DNA of 31,222 bases from a virus: IMG/VR virus record IMGVR_UViG_3300015360_000133, positions 1-31,222 of that record; one strand, 5' to 3'. The notes beneath the pieces are model-generated. The model was not told the DNA's origin and searched no databases. It saw only the letters and a list, made by a program, of their open reading frames with translations. A program made the translations under genes and the position numbers. This document shows positions 17,826-24,913 of this stretch, piece after piece. Each line of letters starts with the position of its first letter. Within the stretch, counting starts at the first letter, position 1.

Positions 17826-17950
17826 CTTCCTCGTCTCACTCTCATAATAATTCTATACGGGCTATCGCCGATCGGAATCATGGCGCCGTCAGCTGGTGTC
17901 CAGTAACTGCCTGCAAAATAAGATTTTGCGAAGTATCCAGCGGGAAACAT
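17822..17950 (-). CDS. 42-residue protein, MFPAGYFAKSYF type
   Basis: A short open frame: ATG at 17950 shares one base with the TAA of the upstream gene (TAATG) and its TGA overlaps the ATG of the Bbp19-like gene (ATGA). The product begins MFPAGYFAKSYFAGSYWTP and ends in a basic RIIMRVRRGR tail. Aromatic-rich tiny proteins with the PAGYFA-(K/R)-YF-----W pattern are common in phage structural modules at just this position, which together with the two translational overlaps makes it a real gene. It may be a small virion component; its function is unknown. Confidence 0.75.
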   Translation of the reverse strand: MFPAGYFAKSYFAGSYWTPADGAMIPIGDSPYRIIMRVRRGR

Positions 17951-18723
17951 TATTCATCCCCCACATTATGTGTGACGGCAGTCCTGTTACCACTCGCGTC
18001 CACTGTTGCCGTGATTCTATTTGAGCCGTCAGTCGCACTTCTAATTGTGATCGTTGATGTACCGGCGCCCGACACTTTTCCAGCAAGACTTGCGAGCATA
18101 AGGCGCATGGACTCTCGTAAACTAAAGCCCGCCTCAACCTCGTTGTTATCAAGTAACTCTGTGGATAAGCCTGCGGGCGAGAGTGCAGGCGCGCCGCCCG
18201 CTGCTGCTTCCATAAAAGCTTTGGCCGTTAGCTCTGCGTTGGCATCGACCGACGAAGCGCCGCTTGCGGTAACCGAGAAAATAGCCCCGATTAAAGCACT
18301 GTTAACTGTAATGGCGAGCGTCCCACTGGCTGTCATGTTCGCCGCGCCAGCGAGGATCGCTGAAACCGCAGAAATAGAAATGCTCCCGCTAACTACAGCC
18401 GACACAATTTGATCAAGCTGTGCGTTTGTGGCTGTTATAACTAGCCCAGCGGAGCCGTTTAGATTTCTTCCGGCTACTAAGGTCAGAGCGCCTGAAATTA
18501 CTGCACGGGACAACGTCGTTGATGAAAGCGCGCCACTACTTTTTGGCAACGCAAACGCCCCTGGAGATAGGTGACCACTGGGGTAAGCACTAAAAGCCGA
18601 TTCGAAACCGCCAGCGTCTCTGTTTCTCAAAGACGCTTTGAATCGATTGCCAGAGTCTCCCCAGACGGAGCCCGAAAACTTCGCTGGGTTCTGGTTTATA
18701 TTCCTGCCGTTTCGTACAAGCAC
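17950..18723 (-). CDS. Virion-associated protein with repetitive Ala/Ser-rich core
   Basis: A 257-residue protein. The middle is a low-complexity beta-like stretch rich in A/S/G/T/V/I (for example SGALTLVAGRNLNGSAGLVI, then repeated SGS/ASG-IxI units near 110-165). The C-terminal part ESMRLMLASLAGKVSGAGTSTITIRSATDGSNRITATVDASGNRT is a motif I recognise from many phage head/tail-module proteins. Start choice: GTG at 18723, which shares a base with the upstream TAG and has AAGG about ten bases ahead; TTG at 18732 would give three more residues but lies too close to that AAGG. It belongs to a run of tightly coupled genes between portal and scaffold and may be a fibre-like or decorating protein; no enzymatic motif is visible. 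Confidence 0.75.
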   Translation of the reverse strand: MLVRNGRNINQNPAKFSGSVWGDSGNRFKASLRNRDAGGFESAFSAYPSGHLSPGAFALPKSSGALSSTTLSRAVISGALTLVAGRNLNGSAGLVITATNAQLDQIVSAVVSGSISISAVSAILAGAANMTASGTLAITVNSALIGAIFSVTASGASSVDANAELTAKAFMEAAAGGAPALSPAGLSTELLDNNEVEAGFSLRESMRLMLASLAGKVSGAGTSTITIRSATDGSNRITATVDASGNRTAVTHNVGDE

Positions 18724-19604
18724 TAAGACCAACCTTGTTCAAGAGATCCGTAAAAATTAGTTGAGGCACCAGTCGCGCCGCCTGCAAAATAAAGCCATGT
18801 CAAACACGCACCGTCTTGGATTTGTGGGAGTGAGGGCAATTGATTTAAAAAATCACGCTCACTCGCAATCGAAACAGTAGTTAAAGGAATGGTCAAAATA
18901 GGTCTCGCTAAAACTAGAGCTGCTGTGCCCGCTAAACTAGCTGCTGAGAGCTGTACCGTCTGCACTGATCTAATCCCGTAGTCGCCATTTGCGAGCGGCA
19001 GAAATGGGCCGTAGTTGTTCGCCGCTGTTCCTGAGTGTGTAATGTGCGGCGTGATTGCCGAAGCGGTACAAGAAACCGTAACAGGTAAAGTGTTAGCAGC
19101 ATTATTAGCCTGATCAGTATAGCTCATCGACAAGTTATGCGCCGTTGCGCCTGTCGTAGTGGTAATCACTAAATAAGCCCTAACGCCGTCGCCATTTGCA
19201 TATCTCAAAGTTGGCGTTCCGGTGAAAGTTTGGAGTGCTGATGAATTCATGTTAATGCCAGGGTAATAGCCCTGCATATCAACAAGCATCAATTGCCCAG
19301 GTACACCCGTAGCGACGCCTGTTAACCCAGAGCCGTTTAACACATGTTTCGTGTCGGGCGTTACATTGCCCCCATGTCGCAGGCCAAATATTTGTGTACC
19401 GTTGCCAGTCGATTCATCGCAAGCCGTCCAAGCTAAAGCTGTGCCCGCCCACGCATTTGCAATCGGAGTTCCGTTAAGTGCCGACATATCGTACCAACGA
19501 CCTGCCGTATAAGCTGCGGCACCTGTGATTTTATTCCAGTCAGTACGCCAGAATTTCCCACTCGTGATTTCACTCACTAAATTATCAATTGATGTAAACG
19601 CCAT
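18723..19604 (-). CDS. Putative virion surface protein, paralogue of the 19617-20489 product
   Basis: A 293-residue protein rich in small and aromatic residues with no signal peptide. It aligns along its length with the product of the adjacent upstream gene: GYYPGINMNSSALQTF-GTPTLRYANGDGVRAYLVI here versus GFYPLIDGDDTDLQIM-NTLTLPRYVSGVGVRVVLIV there, then PFLPLANGDYGIRSVQTVQL versus PFAPLDNGDVGVRAIESIQL, so both come from one duplication. ATG at 19604 follows AGGAGA. Its stop overlaps the next gene's start. I do not recognise a named family with certainty; the beta-rich character and place in the structural block suggest a virion protein, perhaps a capsid or tail appendage. Confidence 0.7.
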   Translation of the reverse strand: MAFTSIDNLVSEITSGKFWRTDWNKITGAAAYTAGRWYDMSALNGTPIANAWAGTALAWTACDESTGNGTQIFGLRHGGNVTPDTKHVLNGSGLTGVATGVPGQLMLVDMQGYYPGINMNSSALQTFTGTPTLRYANGDGVRAYLVITTTTGATAHNLSMSYTDQANNAANTLPVTVSCTASAITPHITHSGTAANNYGPFLPLANGDYGIRSVQTVQLSAASLAGTAALVLARPILTIPLTTVSIASERDFLNQLPSLPQIQDGACLTWLYFAGGATGASTNFYGSLEQGWS

Positions 19605-19616
19605 GCAAATCTCCTA

Positions 19617-20489
19617 TTAACTATTTATAAAAACCAATTCAGCCTGAAGCCGACCAGCTAATGATCCAGACCTTTTAATTAAAAAATTTAAGTAAGCACC
19701 CTCAATAATTTCGGGCGGTAATTGTCCGGCAATCCCGTACACTTCTTCGACCGCAACGCCTGACTCTAGCGTCATTATGGACGCCAAAGGCGAAACCAAA
19801 GCAGCGCAGAAGAAACCACCAGAACCAGAGCCGAGTTGTATTGATTCTATAGCGCGAACACCAACGTCACCGTTGTCTAGTGGTGCGAATGGCGTTGCGT
19901 TCTGAGTTAATCCATTTGTTCCCGCAGCCGTTGCGCAAACTCCAATATTTACACCTGCGATTAAATTAAAGGTGACTGATCTTCCAGCCACGCCCTCTGA
20001 ATTGGTGTAAGTGATAGTGATAGGCGCGGTAATGTTCATCGGGGCTTGAACTATTAAAACTACTCTCACGCCAACACCAGAAACGTATCTAGGAAGCGTA
20101 AGCGTGTTGTCCATTATCTGTAAATCAGTATCGTCACCGTCGATCAAGGGATAGAAACCTAAGTAGTCCGACAAAATAATATGGTCAGGCGGCACAGTGT
20201 TCGCGCCAGTGCTAGGGTTTAATACTTGAAGCGAAACTAGGTGCTTAGAAGATCCAGAAATATTTGCGCCCGTATAAACGCCACCGTTACCGCTACCCGC
20301 AAGCGGAGTAAACGCAAACTGTGTGCCCGCAAATGCATTGTACTTTGGCGAGCCGCTCGTTTGATTCATGTCTACAAAAAACCCAGCGGTGCCAGGGATC
20401 GGAGTCGCGACTTTATAAACGTACTGGTAATGGTATTTACCAGTATCGTGAATCGCCTGACCAATTGCCGAAAACCCTGACAAAGCCAT
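19617..20489 (-). CDS. Putative virion surface protein, paralogue of the 18723-19604 product
   Basis: A 290-residue beta-rich protein. The N-terminal half has GFFVDMNQTSGSPKYNAFAGTQFAFTPL, corresponding to GRWYDMSALNGTPIANAWAGTALAWTAC in the neighbour, followed by KHLVSLQVLNPS and a conserved YLGFYPLIDGDDTDLQ block. The C-terminus QLPPEIIEGAYLNFL corresponds to SLPQIQDGACLTWL. The pair therefore shares a whole-length fold but has diverged strongly in sequence. ATG at 20489 sits two bases after the stop of the previous gene. Function unknown; a virion location is inferred from the structural gene context. Confidence 0.7.
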   Translation of the reverse strand: MALSGFSAIGQAIHDTGKYHYQYVYKVATPIPGTAGFFVDMNQTSGSPKYNAFAGTQFAFTPLAGSGNGGVYTGANISGSSKHLVSLQVLNPSTGANTVPPDHIILSDYLGFYPLIDGDDTDLQIMDNTLTLPRYVSGVGVRVVLIVQAPMNITAPITITYTNSEGVAGRSVTFNLIAGVNIGVCATAAGTNGLTQNATPFAPLDNGDVGVRAIESIQLGSGSGGFFCAALVSPLASIMTLESGVAVEEVYGIAGQLPPEIIEGAYLNFLIKRSGSLAGRLQAELVFINS

Positions 20490-20490
20490 A

Positions 20491-20898
20491 TTAATCCAAA
20501 GTAAACGCTAAAGCGCCCGCTGCGAACTGTGGCTGAATCCCAGTGCTCACGGGAATGGAAGTGTTAAGCGCTGCTCTAACTAGAATCGTGCCTGCTCCAC
20601 TCGCCGTTGAGACAATCGATGCGTAAGTGATCGTCTCAGTGCCTGACGAGCACTGCGGGAACTGCTCGAGGTTAGCGTTTGAAACCTGATTTCCGGCTAC
20701 CGTGAAGTCAGACGCACGAGTCAATGTGGCTCTGGCGTAAGATCCATAAGCCGCTTCAGACGTAACAGCGGTGCCGACCTCGCCCGGATCTGCCGTGTGA
20801 AGCGCAATCCACAAGTCAGTGTTCGCATTCCAAGGAAGGGCCGTACCGACAAATACTTGGTTTAGAACCGCTGTCTCTGCTGTATTTGAAAATGACAT
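20491..20898 (-). CDS. Small phage tail-fibre-type protein (LHTADPGE family)
   Basis: A 135-residue beta-rich protein with the signature MSFSNTAETAVLNQVFVGTALP, then LWIALHTADPGEVGTA and YARATLTRAS. The pattern (S----A---LN--F-G-------LYVALHTADPGE-G-----E----YAR) is typical of a widespread phage family usually annotated as tail fibre protein or hypothetical protein. ATG at 20898 follows GGTGAAC. It lies one base after the coiled-coil gene and one base before the paralogous pair, so it is part of one operon. The exact virion location is unknown. Confidence 0.75.
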   Translation of the reverse strand: MSFSNTAETAVLNQVFVGTALPWNANTDLWIALHTADPGEVGTAVTSEAAYGSYARATLTRASDFTVAGNQVSNANLEQFPQCSSGTETITYASIVSTASGAGTILVRAALNTSIPVSTGIQPQFAAGALAFTLD

Positions 20899-20899
20899 A

Positions 20900-21382
20900 C
20901 TAGTTCACCTTCTGGCGAATAGCCGCCATCTGAGCGTTGAGTTCATTTAAGTCTTTAGACTTCACTTCGAGCTCAGCCTTTACTTCAGACAGGTCCTGCT
21001 TCGCCTTAAAAGTATCAGCCATGATTTTATCTTGCTCTGTGAGAGAAGCCTTAATGAGTTCTTTGGCTTCAACTTTGGCGGCATCACAAATGGCAACAGC
21101 CTTTTCTTGTGCAGCCTGAACTATAATTTCGGCGTTAGCATGAGCTTCATCTAGAGCTTCATCGGCTTCACGCTTGATGGCTTCAAACTCAATTTCATAT
21201 TGCGAGTGCCGGGCCTGAACCTTTGCCTCTTCATCTTTTAAGTTCGCCATGCGAACCTTGGCCTCACTCATGGCCTGCTCAATCGAGCCCATTTGCTCAA
21301 GCTCGGTTGCCACTTCCATGATTCCGCTGAGCATTCGCCCAAGCTTTTTGATATCGTCTACGGCCTTTAATTTTGCGCTCAT
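20900..21382 (-). CDS. Coiled-coil protein in the head module
   Basis: A 160-residue protein, nearly all helical, rich in Glu, Lys, Ala and Gln. From about residue 30 to the end it reads as continuous heptads (EEAKVQARHSQYEIEFEAIKREADEALDEA and SEVKAELEVKSKDLNELNAQM), so a long coiled coil is likely. There are no Cys clusters, signal peptide or membrane segment. ATG at 21382 follows AAGGGGAC at proper distance. Such proteins between portal and capsid genes may be assembly chaperones or part of fibres. I do not recognise the family. Confidence 0.68.
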   Translation of the reverse strand: MSAKLKAVDDIKKLGRMLSGIMEVATELEQMGSIEQAMSEAKVRMANLKDEEAKVQARHSQYEIEFEAIKREADEALDEAHANAEIIVQAAQEKAVAICDAAKVEAKELIKASLTEQDKIMADTFKAKQDLSEVKAELEVKSKDLNELNAQMAAIRQKVN

Positions 21383-21392
21383 CTTCGTCCCC

Positions 21393-21746
21393 TTATTTCT
21401 TCACGAGCATTGATACTGTGATGCTAGTCGTTCCGTCGCCAGCCGTTACGCGCGGTCGGATGTAGCGAGTAAGTTCAAGGACGGCTTCAATTTTTGTGGC
21501 CGTAAAATCAAGCGCGTTACCTTGAGGATCAGTAAGGACTGAATAATTCGTCCCGTCGTTTGACCCTTCAATGCGCAAGTTCCCACCAACGCCAAAGGTT
21601 CCCGTGACCTGTACTGATCTATCAGATGAACCTGGCATTTCTAGGATTGAGCCTGAGTCCCCGTTAGCGAGTAGGGTCCAAGTAATAACGTGGGCCCGGT
21701 CTCCGTATGTTGTCACGACTCCGGTTGTAGATAGAATCACTGCCAT
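21393..21746 (-). CDS. Small beta-rich virion-module protein
   Basis: A 117-residue protein with predicted beta strands throughout: VILSTTGVVTTYGDRAHVITWTLLANGDSG, then DRSVQVTGTFGVGGNLRIEGSNDGTNYSVLTDPQGN, and RYIRPRVTAGDGTTSITVSMLV. The motif GNLRIEGSNDGTNY--L-D--G is common in short phage proteins with an immunoglobulin-like or jelly-roll fold that lie near portal genes. ATG at 21746 follows GGGGAT. It is the first gene after the portal. Probable minor virion protein. Confidence 0.7.
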   Translation of the reverse strand: MAVILSTTGVVTTYGDRAHVITWTLLANGDSGSILEMPGSSDRSVQVTGTFGVGGNLRIEGSNDGTNYSVLTDPQGNALDFTATKIEAVLELTRYIRPRVTAGDGTTSITVSMLVKK

Positions 21747-21765
21747 TTAAAAATCCCCTATTGGT

Positions 21766-23520
21766 TTAAACTAAACTTCCAGCGTTTGCCTGATCCATGA
21801 GTGCTGTTAGCGCGTTCTCGCCAGACGTATCCGCCTGACTTAAGTTCTTCACACTTCCCGTCATCTCATTCATCATTTGTGATTTTGCCTGCATCTGTTG
21901 GGCTTGCGCCACCTGCGCACGAAGGCCCGCGACCTCTTCATCAGTCCTGATGACTTTTGAAGGAACACCAACACTCGTGCCGTATTCATCAATCATCTGA
22001 TCAAAATTAATCTTTAAGCCCGCATCTGGCTGTACAGCCATGATCTGCATCGCGAACTGTGCTGTGCGCTCTAGAGATCCGATCGCGATAAGCTTCTGGG
22101 CTTGAGCCATGACTGAGATATACTCGACCTTTAAGTCTTGCCCTTGAAGCTCTTCAGGTGGCTCTAAGATCCAACCTTGATTCATCATGATCTGAAAAAC
22201 TATTTTGATTAATGGATCAAGTAAATCTTGGTTGAGCTGTTCTAATACTGGCCCAAGTGCTAAGAGCTTTTCTTCGTGGCGTTCGTCGATCTCACGCGCC
22301 GTAATGTTTGAGCGGTTGTCGTTGGCGAGCATGAGGAATAGGTCTTCGTAAAAGCAACGAGAGATCCTGTGCTCGATCTTTTCAATCTTAAGATCTACTT
22401 CATTGGTCCGAAAGTTTATTTCGTGAGCCGGCCTGAAACCCTTTTGACCCTCTCGCTCATCGGCATAGGTCGTATCACCTGGGAGAATTGAAACCTTAGA
22501 GTTTCGAAGTGAAACAGGCCCTACCATGGGAGGGTTAATCATCTTCTCAATAGCTTGAGCGACCCGCTTCTCCATTAACTGGAGCTGCTTGATGTCGCCA
22601 ATGGCCTTCATGCCAGGACAATTCGTACCGTAAACATCCTCGCCCGTTACTTCCCACCGCGGGCAAAGAACGGGAAAGTAATCGTAGCCGGATTCCCTTA
22701 GGTAGATTTCTCCATCCCCGCTTTGTAGGTAGCCTTGAGACTTAGGGCCCGACGTTCCGCGCTCGTAGTAGCATGAGGCGAACTTCTTATATTTTGAATC
22801 AAGCTGCTTTTCGTCGTAATCTTCGTTTGGCTGGACGACGTGACACACGTCAACCCAAGTCTCAGTCTGCCCCTGCTGCCAGCGCTCTCTAATATGTGTG
22901 CTGAAGTTTGACCAATCGATCTCACCAGACTTTTCATCACGCTTTGCAAACTCTTCGACAAGCTGTCGCACCGTCATGCGGAACTCTCTAAAGAGAGTAT
23001 TGACTCGGCCCTTGGAATCCTTGGCGATCATGTAGCTTCCAATCGGAAGCGAGAAAGCCCTGATGACTTCATCAAAGTCTTCTTCAACGAGCATCGGAGC
23101 GGTGCCGAACGCGCCAAGATCTGAGTAAACTTGCGGAAGGACGTTGTATAAATTTGATCTCAAGAACACGTCAGCCATGCGTCGGCCGGTCTGATCAAGC
23201 CAGTACTTCACTGATCCAATCTCGGCCATGTCAGGGTCTGGAGTTGAGAGCTTAAACCAAGTGCGTGCGGGAGAAGTGATCCCGCTCATCATGCCAGACC
23301 TTAGGGTGTCGGCAGATTGCGTCGCGTGTGAATTCACGATCTTTTGGTTCTTGCGCGTTCCACGATTTGCGTCCGTGATCTGAAACCTTGGACGTGTGGG
23401 GAGGATATAGTCTGCAAGGTCTCGCCACTGCGGCATGAACGAGCTTCGCTCGGTTTCAAGCTGGCTTCTTAGAAGCTCGTGGCGTTTTCGTTTTGAGATA
23501 TAAGCTGCTTTGTTTTTCAC
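21766..23520 (-). CDS. Portal protein (head-to-tail connector)
   Basis: A 584-residue protein forming the ring through which DNA is packaged. The N-terminal part RHELLRSQLETERSSFMPQWRDLADYILPTRPRF, then NSHATQSADTLRSGMMSGITSPARTWFKLSTPD, is the classic opening of the podovirus head-tail connector family. Then follow AFGTAPMLVEED and a central MKAIGDIKQLQLMEKRVAQAIEKMINPPM helix, with NRSNITAREIDERHEEKLLALGPVLEQLNQDLLDPLI further on, all conserved in this family. The last 60 residues form a Gln/Met/Ala-rich helix, the usual barrel. GTG at 23520 shares a base with the upstream TAG (TAGTG). The family call is secure. Confidence 0.93.
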   Translation of the reverse strand: MKNKAAYISKRKRHELLRSQLETERSSFMPQWRDLADYILPTRPRFQITDANRGTRKNQKIVNSHATQSADTLRSGMMSGITSPARTWFKLSTPDPDMAEIGSVKYWLDQTGRRMADVFLRSNLYNVLPQVYSDLGAFGTAPMLVEEDFDEVIRAFSLPIGSYMIAKDSKGRVNTLFREFRMTVRQLVEEFAKRDEKSGEIDWSNFSTHIRERWQQGQTETWVDVCHVVQPNEDYDEKQLDSKYKKFASCYYERGTSGPKSQGYLQSGDGEIYLRESGYDYFPVLCPRWEVTGEDVYGTNCPGMKAIGDIKQLQLMEKRVAQAIEKMINPPMVGPVSLRNSKVSILPGDTTYADEREGQKGFRPAHEINFRTNEVDLKIEKIEHRISRCFYEDLFLMLANDNRSNITAREIDERHEEKLLALGPVLEQLNQDLLDPLIKIVFQIMMNQGWILEPPEELQGQDLKVEYISVMAQAQKLIAIGSLERTAQFAMQIMAVQPDAGLKINFDQMIDEYGTSVGVPSKVIRTDEEVAGLRAQVAQAQQMQAKSQMMNEMTGSVKNLSQADTSGENALTALMDQANAGSLV

Positions 23521-23849
23521 TATTGCCCGAGCAGTGTCTTTCCTTGACCAGCTCCGAGCGTTGGCGCTCCGCCATATCCAGTATCTCCAGCAGGACCAGA
23601 GAGAATCGTACCGGCACGATCAGACTTAACGCCCTTTTGCCGGATGCGAGCGGCGTCTTGAGAGGCTTGGACTCCTGCACGTTCCGAGTCATCCTCGGCC
23701 CTTTTACGGTTACTCGCTTGATCGCCCTTTGTTCTATTTAACGCCTGCGAGCCAAGTCTTTTTTGTTGGGATGCGTTCTCAACTGCGGCCGTAGTGCCAG
23801 CCGCTGCTACAATCGCCCCAATGATCGCGACCGTTGACGTTGCAGCCAT
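23520..23849 (-). CDS. Small phage protein with N-terminal hydrophobic helix, ending KTLLGQ
   Basis: A 109-residue protein: an Ala-rich hydrophobic N-terminal segment (VAIIGAIVAAAGTTAAV) that could be a membrane helix, a charged helical middle (NRKRAEDDSERAGVQASQDAARIRQ), and a Gly-rich end with RAGTILSGPAGDTGYGGAP and GKTLLGQ. The TIL---G--G--------KTLLG tail is a pattern I recognise from small proteins next to portal genes in BPP-1-like phages. Its ATG shares a base with the stop of the acetyltransferase gene (TAATG) and its own stop overlaps the portal start. Function is unknown; a virion or assembly role is plausible. Confidence 0.7.
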   Translation of the reverse strand: MAATSTVAIIGAIVAAAGTTAAVENASQQKRLGSQALNRTKGDQASNRKRAEDDSERAGVQASQDAARIRQKGVKSDRAGTILSGPAGDTGYGGAPTLGAGQGKTLLGQ

Positions 23850-24295
23850 TAGTTTAACCTCTTCGTGTAGATTAGATCGACGAGCGTGTAGCCTAAGCGC
23901 TCAAGCATTGGACCAAAGTTATGCGCCGCTTTTACATGGTGATAAACAGCGTCGATCTTCTCTAGGCGTAACTGGTCATCGCACCAAATAATGAAGTTCG
24001 CGCCAAAGCCTCGAACTGTAGGGTCGATGAAAATGACATCTTGGACTGCTTGAATAGAAGACTTGTAATGTAGGTTCGCCTTCACGAAGAAGACTGCATA
24101 GCCCACGAGCTTTCCGGCTTCATCCCTTGCCGTGAAGGTGCGAAGCATTCCCATCTCATCAAGCCTTGCGTATGTCTCAAAGTCTGGCTCAAGTGGGATG
24201 TCTTGGAAGTGTGCAATCTCTTTCCAGTGAAGGGTCAAGAGAGGCAGCATCTCATCAAACAATGGAGTGATGGCCGGCTCACGCTGAAACTGCAT
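23849..24295 (-). CDS. GNAT-family N-acetyltransferase
   Basis: A 148-residue member of the GNAT fold, which moves an acetyl group from acetyl-CoA to an amine. Visible features: FTARDEAGKLVGYAVFFV (strand pair), VQDVIFIDPTVRGFGANFIIWCDDQL with the acetyl-CoA loop VRGFGA, and HHVKAAHNFGPMLERLGYTLVDLIYTKRL, the usual C-terminal part. I chose ATG at 24295 because GGGAG lies just upstream; the frame extends to TTG 24331/ATG 24328 but deeper into the upstream gene. It overlaps the upstream oxygenase-like gene by 17 bases. The same small GNAT protein is found between terminase and portal in several podoviruses; the substrate is unknown, possibly a host or virion protein. Confidence 0.85.
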   Translation of the reverse strand: MQFQREPAITPLFDEMLPLLTLHWKEIAHFQDIPLEPDFETYARLDEMGMLRTFTARDEAGKLVGYAVFFVKANLHYKSSIQAVQDVIFIDPTVRGFGANFIIWCDDQLRLEKIDAVYHHVKAAHNFGPMLERLGYTLVDLIYTKRLN

Positions 24296-24854
24296 GGCGC
24301 TCCCGTCTATACTTTGGCGCAACCGCATCAACTATTAGGTGCGTGCGTGATTGTGTTGTGGGGTTGATCACCCAGTGCTCAAGCTTGTGGTTAAACCACC
24401 AGACTTCACCGGGTCTCATTTCAACGGACTCGCCGTCGCAGTAAAATGTGGTGGAAACTTCTGAATCTAGAACTAAATGGAATCGCTCGTAATGATCGGC
24501 GTAAGCGCCCTCATCCGCATGAGGAATGATCACGCCACCAGGCTTTAGCTTTACTAAGATAGCGCGCCCAAGCTTCGTTCCCTGAACCTCGCTGTAGACC
24601 TGGCTTACCGCGGATCTAAACTCAGGGAGCTTTCGTAAGGCCAGATAATCAACGGCCACGAGATCCGTGAACGCAGCTTCAGGATTAGGATCCGAGGCCC
24701 AGCGTAAGAAGATGCACTCTGTATCTTTATGTGGGGAGTCTTCAAAGGACTGCCTAGCGGTGATCTCATTCCAGATCTCAGGCTGGCGACTAAGACTATA
24801 TAAGAGATGGCGCACGTCCGCACCAGCCGATACTCTTATGAAGTTACTTGTCAT
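24279..24854 (-). CDS. Aspartyl/asparaginyl beta-hydroxylase-like 2-oxoglutarate/Fe(II) dioxygenase
   Basis: A 191-residue protein with a complete double-stranded beta-helix iron site: H112-x-D114 in LKPGGVIIPHADEG, distal H160 in WWFNHKLEHWVIN and R170 in SRTHLIVD as the likely 2-oxoglutarate-binding arginine. The surroundings (ERFHLVLDSEV-TTFYCDGESVEMRPGEVWWFNHK) match the Asp/Asn beta-hydroxylase branch. It may hydroxylate a protein side chain. The first 90 residues are a helical N-terminal part without a known motif. ATG at 24854 lacks a good ribosome-binding site. The 59-base gap upstream holds a cluster of CTTAAG/AAGTT repeats. It is translated just before a GNAT gene, so the two may modify the same target. 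The fold call is good, the substrate unknown. Confidence 0.8.
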   Translation of the reverse strand: MTSNFIRVSAGADVRHLLYSLSRQPEIWNEITARQSFEDSPHKDTECIFLRWASDPNPEAAFTDLVAVDYLALRKLPEFRSAVSQVYSEVQGTKLGRAILVKLKPGGVIIPHADEGAYADHYERFHLVLDSEVSTTFYCDGESVEMRPGEVWWFNHKLEHWVINPTTQSRTHLIVDAVAPKYRRERHAVSA

Positions 24855-24870
24855 ATGTTCAAAGAGTCTT

Positions 24871-24900
24871 TTAAGTTTAAACTTAAGTCCGGCTTAAGTT
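24871..24900. promoter_or_regulatory. Palindromic CTTAAG/AAGTT boxes upstream of the oxygenase-acetyltransferase-portal genes
   Basis: A perfect 16-base palindrome TTAAGTTTAAACTTAA (24871-24886) overlaps a second perfect inverted repeat, AACTTAAG at 24880-24887 and CTTAAGTT at 24893-24900, separated by 5 bases. The three half-sites fill the gap between the terminase stop and the oxygenase start. The same half-sites occur between the two RHH genes at 28172-28259. The likely role is an operator for one of those RHH proteins; a transcript hairpin is an alternative. No T-run follows on the minus strand. Confidence 0.55.
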
Positions 24901-24913
24901 GGCGTATGTCTAT

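Noticed and set aside
17042-18412. Plus-strand frames of 195 and 198 codons opposite scaffold and virion genes
   Set aside because: Their composition is the reverse image of Ala/Ser/Thr-rich coding on the minus strand; no start signals or motifs.
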